From contig MDYQ01000052.1 in the NCBI GenBank assembly GCA_003024175.1, positions 1 through 64,000 of the forward strand: 64,000 nucleotides of DNA, in the 5' to 3' direction. Both the position numbers and the translations under genes were made by a program. The notes beneath the pieces are model-generated. The model saw only the letters and a list, made by a program, of their open reading frames with translations, did no database searches and was not told the DNA's origin. Source of the DNA: Planoprotostelium fungivorum (Eukaryota > Evosea > Variosea > Cavosteliida > Cavosteliaceae). Below, one piece after another: positions 48,115 to 60,219 of the stretch (position 1 is its first letter; the number at the start of each line of letters is the position of its first letter).

Positions 48115-49591
48115 GAAGGAGTTGTCGCGTGTTGAATCTTTTGGACTGGAGTTCTGCTTTCTACCGTTTTCAGTTCTGCGGGGTGTGGCATCCAGATGAG
48201 GCTGTACACTTCGACCTCGTTCAACCTCAACGTGTTCTCTCCTGTAAATGTCTTGTCTCCCTTCCCCGTCGTATCTACGAAATCCACCGGAAATTGTATA
48301 GTGCAAGCTTCGACCTGATGACACACGATCAGATGGAGGATTTGATCACATGATGACGTGATGCATCATGAAGATGACAATGCAGATCGACTGGATGATC
48401 GAATCGATCATCACCTGCGGATTACCAGATACACGTATGTCATGACCTACGAATTGTCAACATAAAATCGCGAACCTTCTCAGCAGAACACGTACCCCAC
48501 TTTTCGTTTCCACCGAAAATGGCGCCCATGTCTGACTTGTATACTTTCGGCAGGATGCATTCCTCTTTAAGAGGATAGAAAGTTGGCTCTATGCCGTGGG
48601 GATTCGTCAAAGTGAAGATCATTGTCTTCTGAGCCACTTTTGGATTCCACATCCATCTGATGATGGATCAACGATTTGTGATGGATGAATGCGTCATCAC
48701 TTGTTGATGCCTCCGAAGAGATAGCCACTTCTCGAACGAAGGAGAGTCACAGTTGGTCCCTGTAGACGGTGAGAAGCTGATCCGGGTCACGTGATTAGAC
48801 GATCGGATCGTGACATGCGATCGGTTGCGTCGAGGACGAATGACTCACTCGGTTGTCGCACTTTCTGTGAAAATCTTCGGCTGTGAAACCTGTTGGACTT
48901 GAGAATGAGACATCCAAAAGTATTCATACCGTGGCGTGTGGCTTTGTATAGGAGGGGTCCAATTTTATAATTCTCTCGATTCATCCACCCGTTGATGACG
49001 TCTTCGTGATAGATGGACAATAGACTGTTTGCATCTTGTAACTGTTGATCGTTCGACGAGTGATGACGCGAAGGACTTTTACCTCCAGATGAATGCAGTA
49101 ATAATCCAACTCTGAAACCAATTCTCTCATCTGCTCTCGAGTCATGCCTTGCGTACAGATGGTGCCGCTTCGCAGGTATTGGAGGATGATCTCGAAGTAT
49201 TTAGGACTACGGTCGATGAAATAGCTTCCATCGTCCTCTGGCTACACGAGTGTTATACTGCCGAATCCATCATCTTGAGGTGTTCACCTTGAAATGATCA
49301 CTGTTGGCGAGCATGGCGCTGAAGTAAGTGTCTTCCAACTGCAAGAGAGTCTCTTTGGTGGTGGTGAATCGGGTACCTGAGGTCATTCATATAATCTTCG
49401 TGAATCGCGCACTCACCTCCCACATTAAGATTGACTCTACGGGCAACGCCCTCGGTGTTCGCTTGCAACTTCTTGACGAAAGAGTTCCACTTCTCTTCTT
49501 CATGTCTCACTCTCTTCAGTCTGTCGTCTAAGGACAGAGCATCGACGCCGTCCATGGATGTTTCGCTGTTCTCTCTGGCGGAGATCGACAT
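48108..49591 (-). CDS. BTB (T1/KCTD-type) and TLDc domain protein
   Basis: The start is MSISARENSETSMDG (49591), followed by a short helical region. After one intron the BTB/T1 domain reads RRVNLNVGGTRFTTTKETLL, then DTYFSAMLANSDHF, DGSYFIDRSPKYFEIILQYL and SGTICTQG, all matching KCTD-type BTB folds. The second half is a TLDc domain: LLYKATRHGMNTF, FHRRFSQKCD-type core, GPTVTLLRSRSGYLFGG, IFTLTNPHGIEPTFYPL, GAIFGGNEKW and the C-terminal LNEVEVYSLIW. BTB domains oligomerise and often recruit cullin 3; TLDc proteins act in oxidation resistance and V-ATPase regulation. The combination is frequent in amoebae. The stop TGA (48108-48110) is directly followed by ATAAA, giving an overlapping AATAAA. 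Confidence 0.88.
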
Positions 49592-49799
49592 CAACAGACT
49601 GCGCTATGAGATTTGAATGGCGCATTACTTCTGCTGAATGTCGCTCGAAACGATATGATTCACCGAATCATCAACCGTGATTGGTGATCGGAACTAGAAA
49701 TATGGTCCCGATGTGTCCTCTGTGGAACGTGAAAGACTTGAGCAATTGATGCTACGTATATTCATCAATCTTCCAAACGGATTAAGCCTTGTGTATGAT

Positions 49800-50225
49800 C
49801 TACTCATGAAACAACATACAGAGGTGCACTCTATACATACACGATAAATAAGTAATTCGGTACGTGGTGAGGTTCTGTATTGAAATTCTCGAGCACTGTG
49901 GCTCTTCCACCACTATGGGAGGTGACGAGCCAAATGGGATGCGCTGAGCCTCAGCTCCAGTGGAGCGTTTCTGAGTGCGACGCCTGCGATGACGGTCCAC
50001 TCTACAGGGTATCCCTCTGATCTCTAACGGAAAAAGTCGTGCATCTCGACGCCATAGAGCCTGCACTGGTAGAGGCTGTTCTCTTCTCATTTGTTCAAAC
50101 ATCGAATTCATCTCTAGTACGAATTGCGGTCGAACGAGGTGCAACATCTTAAGGGTATACGACCCTGTTCTTTTGAGAGGTGAAGTTTCGCATTCATCCT
50201 CTTGCTGATGAAATCTCTTGCTCAT
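49800..50225 (-). CDS. Hypothetical protein, 141 codons, single exon
   Basis: Uninterrupted frame starting MSKRFHQQEDECETSPLKRTG. The first half looks protein-like (a helix TLKMLHLVRPQFVLEMNSMF), then a basic Arg-rich segment, then a Cys/Tyr-containing end. No family recognised and no homolog in the window. It lies in a gap between BTB-TLDc and IFT74 and lacks introns, unlike nearly all neighbours, so it may be chance. Confidence 0.35.
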   Translation of the reverse strand: MSKRFHQQEDECETSPLKRTGSYTLKMLHLVRPQFVLEMNSMFEQMRREQPLPVQALWRRDARLFPLEIRGIPCRVDRHRRRRTQKRSTGAEAQRIPFGSSPPIVVEEPQCSRISIQNLTTYRITYLSCMYRVHLCMLFHE

Positions 50226-50683
50226 CTTTTACTGCGTTTCTGATTGTTTAGGGTCGAGACGCTTCTGTGATGTACTCTCGGCACCTGACAGACGACGAGA
50301 CCGGAAGATGTCAACATCTACGTAGACCAGTGCAGTCTTGACAACCTATCCCGGTAAGAATACATCGGTGTAGTAGCTCAACACAATGATGAATGAAACG
50401 AATCCTCCACATTTCACTGCCGCACTGATCATATGAATATCCAAGACGGTTGATGAATGTAAATAGATAATATTATCGCAACATTCTGCTACATATTGTG
50501 TTGGCACTTAGCTCTTTGTCATTATCTACGAGAATATCTAATTCTTTGCGAGCTATGAGCCTTCAGCTAGATGGTTGCTTGACACCTCTGTCTGCTGAAG
50601 TGTCAAATTGAAGGCGTTATTTTTGGTTCACAGCCGCATCTCCCAATTCCAACAGATCACATCACCTGAACACTTCGTCTAAC
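50226..50683 (+). promoter_or_regulatory. IFT74 upstream region
   Basis: About 460 bp with no coding exon seen. AT-rich around 50455-50570. It should hold the IFT74 promoter and 5' leader. I did not find a convincing RFX X-box by eye. Confidence 0.35.
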
Positions 50684-52935
50684 ATGTAACGTCTTTATCG
50701 TAATATATACCACATCAACTGACGCATTTGATGCAGGCAGAGACCACCATCCGCTAGACCTGGTTCAGCTGCTCGTAACGGCCCCAGTGGTGCACCCTCC
50801 CCGTCACAAGGTGGAGCTCGACCACCCTCAGGCAGGCCACAATCTGGAATGAGGCCAGGTTCAGCAGCTGGACGACCTGGCACAGGAGCACAGAGACCCG
50901 GAAGTGCCATGAGACCAGGGACAAACGGTGAGATCGCGGTCGAATCGAATCATACGGCCAACACACATAAGGAATGAACCTTGGCAACGTAGGAAACAGA
51001 AACGTCTTGAGTCAAGGTTTGGGAAGAACGGCCACAAAGACAGGTGCGTCGTGTTTTGAATGAGCTTGATGATTGACGCGGAAAGGAATGGCACGAACCG
51101 TGACGGACAGAAATTATTACGTTGGAGAGCTGAGAGTTCGCATCGGCGAGCTCAATGGTGAGATCGAGAAGATGTCTTCCGAGATCGAACAATTTGAGAG
51201 AGACAATCAGTCCGCCATCCAATTGCAAAAATCGTGAGGAGTCTCCTCCTCTTCTCTTCTGATCTTCTCACGCAGCATCGACGACGTAACAGAAGAAGTG
51301 GAGGCTCTTCAGGGTCAACTGAAAGATTACAACCTCTTACTAGACCGTCTCCACACATCTACGAGCTCCGAATTGGAAGTCGAACAGTTGAGAGAACAGG
51401 CAAACGACCTAAAGAAATCCAATGAGGTGGAGAGAAGAAAGGCCGATCAGATTTTCACCGAGAGGAACGCCAAAGAAAATCAGATCGCAGAGATCGAAGA
51501 GCAGGTGCGTCGGATCCATCATCCACTCGTTGCGAGATCTCATTTCAAGATCAGGTCCATCACATCCAGCAGGACATGGAGCGACAGCTGGGAGAGTTGA
51601 ATCAGAGTGACCGAGAGAACTACGGCCACCTCAAAGCAGAGAACTCTAGACTCATCACCGACATCGCCGAGTATCAAGCCGGCATCGATCAAGTTGCAGA
51701 GGAAATCAAGAAGCTGCAGAACGAGCTAAGAGTGAGAACGTTGACAATTTTCGGGAATAACATTGTACCAGCTCGATCCTAGCAAGCAGAAGAACCTCAC
51801 CCTGCACGATGAGCTCAGACAACTGCAGAAGCAGAAGGCAGAATTAGAGGAAGAGACGAGCAACAAATTGTCCATTCCAGAAGAGATCGAGAAGCTGACC
51901 CACAAGGTCAAGGCCACGAACGCTGAAGTTCAGACCATCGAGTCGAACATCTCGACCGTATTAGAAGCTCTGAACAAATTGAGAGAAGACATTTCGAACG
52001 TGGAGAAGAACATGGCGGAATCGAAGAGCGAGAGGGCGGAGAAGTTTAGAGACCTCGTCAAGAAGGACAAAGACATGACTGAATTCATGGAACAATACGA
52101 GAGCGAAAGGAGTCAGCTGATGGAGGAGAACGCCAAGGTGGATGATGCATGTGATGATGTGTTTGTCTGATGTGATGACAGGTGGAATACCTCATTCAGA
52201 CCGCCCTGGAGACAGCGTCCAAGTATGTTGGGGCGGAACATTCGCTACCATCGGCAGATATGGTCAATCAGATGCGAGAGGATGCAACCTTCAAGGAAGA
52301 CCAACTCACATCTTCACAACAGACGGCAGAGAGGTTGAAACACGAACTAGACCAGAGGAGAAGCGAATTAGACAAGATGGCCAATTTAGACGGAAAGATC
52401 GAAGAGGAGATGCAGGGCTTGAAGGCCAAGATTGCAAAGATGAAGGAAGAGTTGGTCAACTTCAACTCCATCGATACCGTGAAAGAGAGCTTCGAGAACA
52501 ACAAGAAGGTGATGCATCGCATCGTGGATGAGATTGACACGTTTCACAGCTGCAGAATCAAGAGAAGCAAGTGCTGTCGAAGAGGAAGGAGTTGATCGGG
52601 CAGCAGAACCAAGTTTTATCTGCCAACAACGATGCGAAGGAGAGGCTGCTGAGAGAAAACGAATCACACGGCCAGATCGAGATATTGGAAAAATCTCTGC
52701 GGCATTACGAGCAGAACAACTTCCACATCAAAGAATGTGAGTGCATCAACTGTCCGACGACGTCCATCATCTTCACGGTGGACGGTGTGAGATAGCGATC
52801 AGATGCTGATGGATGATAGACATCCTGGCCAAAGGAAAAGAAGGAGACTATAAAACCATTCGAGACGAAGTCATCAAGTTGACATCCGACATGAATGTAC
52901 AAGTCAACGCGGGATTTTCAAGAATGAAGCTATAA
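50684..52935 (+). CDS. IFT74: Intraflagellar transport protein 74 (IFT-B core)
   Basis: IFT-B1 core subunit that pairs with IFT81 and carries tubulin into cilia. The N-terminus is basic, Arg/Pro/Gly-rich (MRPGSAAGRPGTG, QRPGSAMRPGTN), typical of the tubulin-binding tail. Coiled coil follows: YYVGELRVRIGELNGEIEKM, LQGQLKDYNLLLDRL and IFTERNAKENQIAEIEEQ, closely matching animal IFT74. It ends with YEQNNFHIKE and GKEGDYKTIRDEVIKL, also family-specific. The start seems to be split: AT at 50684-50685, an intron 50686-50736, and G at 50737 give MQRPPSARPGS in frame. Without it the first exon has no ATG. Stop TAA 52933-52935. Confidence 0.9.
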
Positions 52936-53054
52936 GTGTATTCCTTCATCTCTTCTTCAAAAGCAACACGAACTCGTGACATGGTTGTTTCGATGATGTG
53001 ATGAGATGTGATGTGATGTGTCGGAGGGTGCAGAGTGAGATATAGAGAGACGAT

Positions 53055-53697
53055 CTATTGTAACAGAGCTTTCGATTTGACGAGGTTTGTGATGTCCATG
53101 TCAAATCTTGTGTGGAATGAGACGATGATGGCTCACATGTCACTTACCTCTTACTGTTGATGGGTTGATCGATCACGTAGAACGGGTTGCAGACGGCGTC
53201 GGCGAATTTAGAATGGAACACACGGAAAAACTACAGAGAGGTTACATGATATGATTTGTCATTGTCATATCTTCCCACCTGCTTGATCTCTGCTTCTTTG
53301 ACTTCTAAATCATCCACCAGCATGATGAGTTTTATTTTCGAATTTGTGATGTAGCCGAAGCTAATGGGAGTCAATCATCCAGGATGTCGAAACATTTTCG
53401 ACTCACACTTTATAATCCTCTGTCGGGCACAATAAACCAAGGTATGTGTCTACTGATGCCTTTTTTCCTTGGACAGAAGACACTACGTCCTTTAGCGACA
53501 TTGTGAACGCAGACCCACCTCTCTCTTCTATAACATCTAAAGACGTGTGAACGATATAATGGTGAGCGAGAGGATCCGTCGTTCCATCGAACGATTTTAT
53601 ATACAGAGGATTGTTCTATCGTTTCAATCAGATATCATGTGTCGAATGTTCAAGGACGCACATTTTTTCCAATGATAGCTAGACAATTGATTCTCAT
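53055..53697 (-). CDS. TRAPPC2L: TRAPP complex subunit 2-like (TRAPPC2L)
   Basis: Small longin-fold subunit of the TRAPP tethering complex, a Rab exchange factor of the Golgi and autophagy routes. The gene is made of very short exons. Spliced, it reads MRINCLAIIGKN, then [82 protein letters not shown] and NPFYVIDQPINSKRFDMDI. Each block aligns with animal TRAPPC2L, including CNPFY and the end FD-M. The stop TAG is at 53055-53057. It shares a 125-bp divergent promoter region with the kinesin gene. Confidence 0.9.
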
Positions 53698-53822
53698 GAC
53701 GTCTGCCGTGCTCGATCTGAAATATGAAATGCTGCCGTAGATGGGGTGATCTTTTCAAGTTGAAACAGAGGACAGATCATTCGGACCCTTTTAAATAGCC
53801 CATCAACCTACTATGACGTACC

Positions 53823-56800
53823 ATGAGTGGTAAGATAGAAGTATTCGTCAGGGTGCGCCCGTCACCTCATCCTTCACCATGGTGCAGTCTCCTTCATTCG
53901 AACCGTGGCGATGAAAGCTCACCCCCCGCAGCTTCAAGATCGATTCTGAACAAAATGCTATCTGGGTTAAGCTGCCAGACGACCACGAAGCTGATGCGGT
54001 AGCCAATCATTCGACAGGGACCCATTCATATCAAGTGGGAGAGATCTTACCTTCTTCGATAACGCAGGAAACTGTCTTCGACAAAGTGGCGAGGAAGCTA
54101 GTCACAAGGTGCGACCAGCGAGATCTGCATTATGTTGAACAGATCGCAGCGCGATGGATGGATATAACGCAACCATCTTTGCATACGGGCAGACTGGAAG
54201 TGGAAAGACTTGGACGATGACGGGAGGAAGAAGGTTCTCTGATCGTGGTCTCATACAGAGGACTGTAGAGATGATATTCCACGAGTTCTCAGAGGTGAAG
54301 CTTCTTCTCACTCCTAGCGTCTCAACGGTTACAGCGAACCAACCGAACATTCGCGGCACATCTCTCTTACTTGGAGATCTATAATGAGCAGATGTATGAT
54401 CTGCTGGACCCCAATTCAAGCGCAGAACAATTGGAAGAATTGCCGTGAGTCTTCCACTTCTTTAGACATCCATCTTCATCTGTGAACGTGGTGAGGTGAT
54501 GTGTTGATACCATGGACAGCCGTGTCGAATTGCGAGAAAGTAAGACGGGCGAGCTCTTCTTTGTCAACTTGAACAAGCATCCCATCACGAAACAAGAAGA
54601 TGGTAAGCGACCTCCATCCATCCGATTTCGATTCACTTCTATCGTCTCCTTCTCTGCCTCGACTCACTCGTCGTCAGCGATCGAGTTGCTGCTCTTGGGT
54701 GAAAACAATCGGATGATCGCCGAGACAGTCATGAATCCAACCAGTTCTCGTTCTCACTGTGTCTTCACCATCCACATAGAAGCGAGAAAAGAAGGAGAAG
54801 ACGTTGTCAGACGATCCAAGATCAATCTGGTGGATCTGGCTGGATCAGAGAGAACATCTCGAACGGGTACCACGGGAGTAGCCTTTCGTGAAGCCACGAA
54901 CATCAACAAGTCCCTACTCTATTTAGAACAGGTCACCTCTCGACGTCGTCATCAGATCGTGACGTGACGCAGGTTGTGTCGGCTCTGAGAAAGAAGGGAA
55001 AAGGAAAAGCGAAGAGCACTCACGTTCCCTACCGTAATTCGAAGATCACTCACGTCTTAAAAGATTCTCTTGGAGGCAATTGCATGACCTCTATGATTGC
55101 AGCCTGCAGCTTCGAAGAGCAATTTCTTCACGTGCGTATCTTTCCGCCAATCCAACGGATCGACTAAATGGACCGTAGGAGACCATTTCGACGTTGCGTT
55201 TTGCCAGAAGAGTCGGTCAAGTGTCGAATGAAGCGGTCATCAACGAAGAATTACATCCTCATCTCATGATCGCCAAATTGAGAAAAGAGATCGGAAAATT
55301 GAAGGAAACGATGGCAGCGAGTAACATGACAACGGCCGAGAGAGATCTGACGGAAGACGAGAAGAAGAGGTGACGACGACATCTCTATGTTGGAAGTGGC
55401 AGTGACATGAGCAGTTGTGAAGATATGGTCCACGAGTTCTTAGAAGATGCTTCACCGGAAGGTCTTCTGTTGGGTGATGTCTCTATATCGAAAGAATGTT
55501 TCCGCGTCATGAAGGTGAGAATCCGTCTGTTCCCTCATCAACAAGAAAGAATGAACGACGTCAGGGCATCACATTGAGATACAAAAGTCAAACTCAGGAG
55601 TTGATGAGAGGGGGGAGTGGAGGAAGAGACAAAGAGATGAGCGAATTGAGGCAAGCTCTGATGGAGAAGGAGAAACAGATCAGTGTCCTGTCACAATTGT
55701 TGAATTCGGGTGGACCCGATGTCATTCGAGGAGGAACGAAAGTTGCAATCGCACCAGAAGAGCCTCCCACCAAGGTATGATCTCATCATCTTCGACCTTT
55801 CATCATCTGATCTTCATCTCACCGTCATCGCGATCATCAATGTACGCTTTATCACGTTCCTCACGATTGACTTCGATAGGCTTTCGCTTCACCTCAGAGA
55901 GTTCGGCTGGAGAACCTTCTGAAGGACACCGGACAAGCTTCTCTCGTAAGGCCACCTGAGAGAAGCGACAGCCAGACCCCCTCCGAAGCTTCTTCCTCTT
56001 ACACTCGCCTGGAATCACCCAGGTCCGACAAATTGCAAGCTTTCAGGATGTTCTGTAAACAATATCCGGCAGCACAGGCCTTCGAGGAAGACAAGGCAGA
56101 ACTTGGCGAGAGGTGAGAGGACATACAAGGATAGACGCTGACGTCGCTCAGATATAAGTCTGCAAAACAGTTGGGAGCGAAAGCGAAAGAGTTAAAGTCC
56201 ATGATAGCGGACTCCACGCAAGAATTGCTGAAGATAAGGAAGAGGAAAGCGCTGCAGAAGGCGATGGAGAGAGAACAGATGGAGGATGATTCTGAAGAGG
56301 GAAGAGAGGAGGATAACGCGGCGATCGAGAAGGACTCAGAAGTGATGCAAGCCAAGAAAAGTATAGAGAGACAGAAGAAAGAGTGAGATCATTTTGATGA
56401 TGTGAATGCATTTTGATGATGTGATGACTGTTCGATAGATGTCGGGAGGTGTTAACTCCCCTGAAGAGCATAAGGATGGAGATCGATAGTTTAGAATCGA
56501 GGCTGAGACACAGCAAACAACAATTAGAAGAAGACTTTGAGAGGTGGTTCCAGGTGCACTGTCGTCATCGTGGAACATCCAACATCTGATCGATGTCTCC
56601 AGGCGGTCTACATCGGTCAAGGTCCTTCGCCTTCTCCGATGAGATCTTCTGTCCGAGATGAAGATGGAGCAATCACACGAAAGAGTCTTCACGATGAACC
56701 CGAACAGACAATCTCTCCTCTTCGCTCGCCGAGAAAACCGAAACAAGAGAGCTGGGCAGAGAAACGCAGTGTGGGGTGAGATCATCATCGTCCATCGTAC

Positions 56801-57037
56801 TCTTCTAGAACCGTCGTGATCCTCTGCAGACGAACCAGTCAGGATGTGAGGATGTCTAAAGAAGATGTGACGGAGACGGATCTGTCGGCATCGAGGCCGA
56901 TCAGCGCTTCACGCAGCCCCACTGTGCGAACTTCTAATTCTTCACCTTCTACTGGAAGAACGTCTCTGAGTGGTAGTCTGGCTACAGACGAAGACATAAA
57001 GAGCTTCTACAAGATGCAAGAGCAGATGAGAAGGTGA
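53823..57037 (+). CDS. KIF6: Kinesin-9 family motor, KIF6-like
   Basis: N-terminal kinesin motor: [17 protein letters not shown]-loop [13 protein letters not shown] (near 54180-54215), [16 protein letters not shown], switch I NPTSSRSH, switch [10 protein letters not shown], and [20 protein letters not shown]. The block [16 protein letters not shown] and the insert between motor elements match kinesin-9. The tail has [18 protein letters not shown] and [15 protein letters not shown], then a final helix [16 protein letters not shown], which fit KIF6 (kinesin-9B) better than KIF9. Kinesin-9 motors work inside motile cilia, on the central pair or doublets. A Glu-rich coiled coil and a Ser-rich linker separate motor and tail. 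The last codon (57035-57037) is at a possible donor, so a further exon is possible. Confidence 0.9.
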
Positions 57038-57210
57038 AGAGGTTCTGCGGGCGAGTGCCACAGAAATACTTTGGACATAAATATGTATGTATTCTTTCCT
57101 CGTCTCTGTCGTTTCGATCCAAGCGATGATACACGGATATGTGTTGCATTACGAGCGTGCAATGACGTGGACACAAAGTCAAATCGGTTACATTTATCGA
57201 ATGAAAGAAG

Positions 57211-57581
57211 TTAAGCGTATGAGGGCTTGAGCTTGTTGACGAGGGCAACGTACTCGGCCTTGGCAGCATCCTGAGATTTACCCTTGTTGGCGGTCCATGC
57301 GTCCCACTTGGCTCTGGCCTCCATTTGGACGGCCCAGGGTTGGGCTGAGAGGTGGTCAACAAGAAGATCCAGTGACAGAATGGATCGATTGAAGACATAA
57401 AATGGCATGAGACTCACAGGAGGTGTTTTCTCCAGAGGTGGCTTGCTTGTAGAGTCCGTATAACTCCAAGAGCTCGCCATCAGTTGGCTTCTTGGTGAAG
57501 GTCTTAACCTCGGCGGCGGCGGCTTCGAAATCCTGTGAATCTTCAGTTTGATTGCCTCTCTCAGAGACTCACGTTGGACAT
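57211..57581 (-). CDS. ACBP: Acyl-CoA-binding protein
   Basis: Small soluble carrier of long-chain acyl-CoA esters. The start MSN (57581) joins through an intron to DFEAAAAEVKTFTKKPTDGE, then LLELYGLYKQATSGENT, QPWAVQMEARAKWDAWTANK and GKSQDAAKAEYVALVNKLKP. The acyl-CoA contacts YGLYKQAT and KWDAW are present and the length is typical of single-domain ACBPs. Stop TAA at 57211-57213. Divergent from the taxilin gene, with about 135 bp between starts. Confidence 0.93.
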
Positions 57582-57716
57582 GTTGTTCTGTTTGTGTTTG
57601 TGTTCATGAAAGGGATCGAAATCATTGTAGATGATCATAGCTTTTTTGATAATAGTTTGGAATATTCTCCCACGTGATCACCATCGTCAACAGAAGAGAC
57701 AAACCACAACACAAAA

Positions 57717-59365
57717 ATGGAAGAAGGTAAGATGAAGTCCATCCGTTTTCACGATAGAACTACGCTTCATTTTGTGCCACACATCAAGATTAATAAACCG
57801 GACGGACTCATGAGTTGATGTAATGGCAGCGGTCAACACTGGCGTTGGCTCGATAGCCAAGAAAAGTACCACTTCTAATCCCAGTAACATACAAAACCTA
57901 CTCAGCGCCAAGATCAATGAGATAGAGAAGACGGGTGCCATGGAAGAAGAAGAGGAGAGGAAGTTTGGTGAGTTGTGATGCATCGAAAAAAATCATGCTT
58001 CACCTCCATTCTCCATCGGCCCGATGAGTTACTTACGCTAACAGCCGCTGCAACGAAAAAACAATTGAAGGAACACATGAAATGGTTGGACGAGGTGATT
58101 ACAACCTTCTCATCATACACTGACTCGTTCTATAGATCCTCTGCAGGCCAGACAGTCGAGAAGAGAAGATCAAAGCTCTATCCATCAAGTACTATCAACT
58201 GGTGAGTGACCATTCATCATTCGATGGAATGCAAATGACACAGTCAAAGATGTACGACAATCGAGCACAAGAGAAGGAATTGATCGCCAAAACAAAAAAG
58301 ATAGAAGAATTGAATCGAACCAAGGATACATGTGAGAATTTGCATCTTCCTCCACCATGTCCTCACGATGACACCCGCAGTGACCGTAGATCTAAACAAG
58401 ATGACTTCGTCAAAGAACAAGATGGAAAACCTGTGCAGAGAGCTCCAAAAACAAAACAAGACCGCCGCGGTGGGCATCCATCACATCGAATCGTCCTTCC
58501 ATCATCCATCACCCCATCTCATCTCCATCAGGACAACAACAAAAAAGTCGTGGACGATGAACAGAGCGTGAGGTCAGAGTTGGCGAAGAAGTTCCAGCAG
58601 CAACTCACAGAGACGACCAAGAAACAAGAACAAGACATCATAAACCTCCGCAATCGTTACCAGAAGGAGAGCGACCTGTGAGCTGGCACGTTGTAGACGG
58701 ACATTAAATTCAATTAAATCAGGTTCCGCGAGAAGATCATGAACCTGGCCGAGGAGTATTCGATTAGACAGAAACATGAAGAGACGAAGTTGAAGACGAA
58801 AGACATTGAGAATCAGATATTAGAAGCCAAGTTGAGCCAACAGAGCCAACAGCACATGCAGGAAGCATCACAGGTCGGCGTCATGTCTAAAAAAAAAGTT
58901 GACTTTATTTCAGAGACATCAGCTGGCCGTTCAACAGGAACAACGCATAGAGAACCTCTTAAAGAATGAGAGGGATCTGAAGAGCCAATTGACTCTCTAC
59001 GCGGAGAAGTTTGAACAGTTCCAAGAGACTCTGACGAAATCGAACGACATCTTTAACACATTCAAATTAGAGATGGAGAAGGTGATTGTCCCTGATGCAC
59101 TCGTATGACTCACGCGTCACATCAGATGAGCAAGACGATCAAGAAGAAAGACAAGGAGCTGTTAGACTTGAAGAAGAAACAAGAACAGACGGACGTAGCT
59201 CTCATCAACTATGCGGAAGACAACAGCAACACGAAGAAGCAGAACGAGCAGTTGAAAGCACAGAAGAAGAAACTGGAAGAGTTGTGTAGGGCGATGCAGA
59301 GCGAGAGGAAGACGATTACGAATGGGCCGAGCACCTCGCACAACACTGAACTGAGCGTTGCATGA
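57717..59365 (+). CDS. TXLN: Taxilin family coiled-coil protein
   Basis: Taxilins bind syntaxins and the nascent-chain complex and act in membrane traffic. The start MEEAVNTGVGS (ATG 57717) is split by an intron after the third codon. Family blocks: NKMENLCRELQKQNK, SVRSELAKKFQQQLTE, NLAEEYSIRQKHEE, LYAEKFEQFQETLTKSNDIF followed by NTFKLEMEKMSKTIKKKDKE, and LEELCRAMQSER. The long central coiled coil is intact. One intron carries CGTTGTAG. The short C-terminus ends NTELSVA, with a TGATAAAG stop context. Which animal paralog it corresponds to cannot be assigned. Confidence 0.92.
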
Positions 59366-59570
59366 TAAAGGGAATGAGTTAATGTGTTGAGTGATATTCG
59401 ATTACGAGGGAAGATGGTGAGAGATGGAGGGTATGTCCATTTCAAGATGAGTTATCTGTCGAGTTATATTGGTCGAATTCTTCACCCGAAGGCGTATATG
59501 AGAAAGTCGATATGAAACGATGGAGGATAAACATTTGTAAACTACAGGATGGATGTATTCGATAACGATT

Positions 59571-60078
59571 CTAGACGGCACGCTTCTCGGCCAAAGCTCT
59601 GACGATAGAACCCAATCCAGTCTTGCCGAAAACAGACTCGTGCCATTTGAGAAGGATGTTCGAGTTTTCACCGGTCTCCAATCCCTTGTAAACAAACTTC
59701 ATGAGAAGGTCCAGGTTATCGTCAGAGAGCTTGCTCACGATACCATCAATGTCCTTCTCCTTGGCGGCAGAGAGGACAGAAACGACCAGGGCAGCGTTCT
59801 TAGTCTTGAGAAGGGGTCAGAGACGAGAATGAATAGAGATATGCATCCGATAGACTCACTCTGACGGCCTCTCCGGCATTGTAGGGAGGGTCCTGAAGGG
59901 CCTGATCTAAGGCGCCAGCGATGTTACCTCTGCAGGTTCATGTTACTTTCTAACCCATCGGAGGGTCTATGACTCACACATTGGTCTGCTGCTGAACGGC
60001 CTTTTCTCTGCCTGAGATCTCGCTCGACCACTGAGCGTCTGTCTTGGTTGACTGTTGTCCCTCGTATTCCTCGCTCAT
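59571..60078 (-). CDS. ARPC5: ARP2/3 complex subunit 5 (p16-ARC)
   Basis: Smallest subunit of the actin-nucleating ARP2/3 complex. The start is MSEEYEGQQSTKTDAQ (60078), followed by GNIAGALDQALQDPPYNAGE, IDGIVSKLSDDNLDLLMKFV, YKGLETGENSNILLKWHESV and the C-terminal GLGSIVRALAEKRAV. The end matches the conserved GSIVRVL of ARPC5. Three short introns. It supports branched-actin motility in this organism. Divergent from TSEN2 with 141 bp between starts. Confidence 0.93.
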
Positions 60079-60219
60079 TGTCTCTCTCTTCGCTCCGCTG
60101 TGAAATGGTTGCTCTTGTTGCTGACACGAAGGAAAATATTCACGGTAGGTAACGTGCACATTAACGCTGAATTTCACGGTAGGCTTTTCCGATAGAGATG
60201 AGATCAACAGAGACATCAG

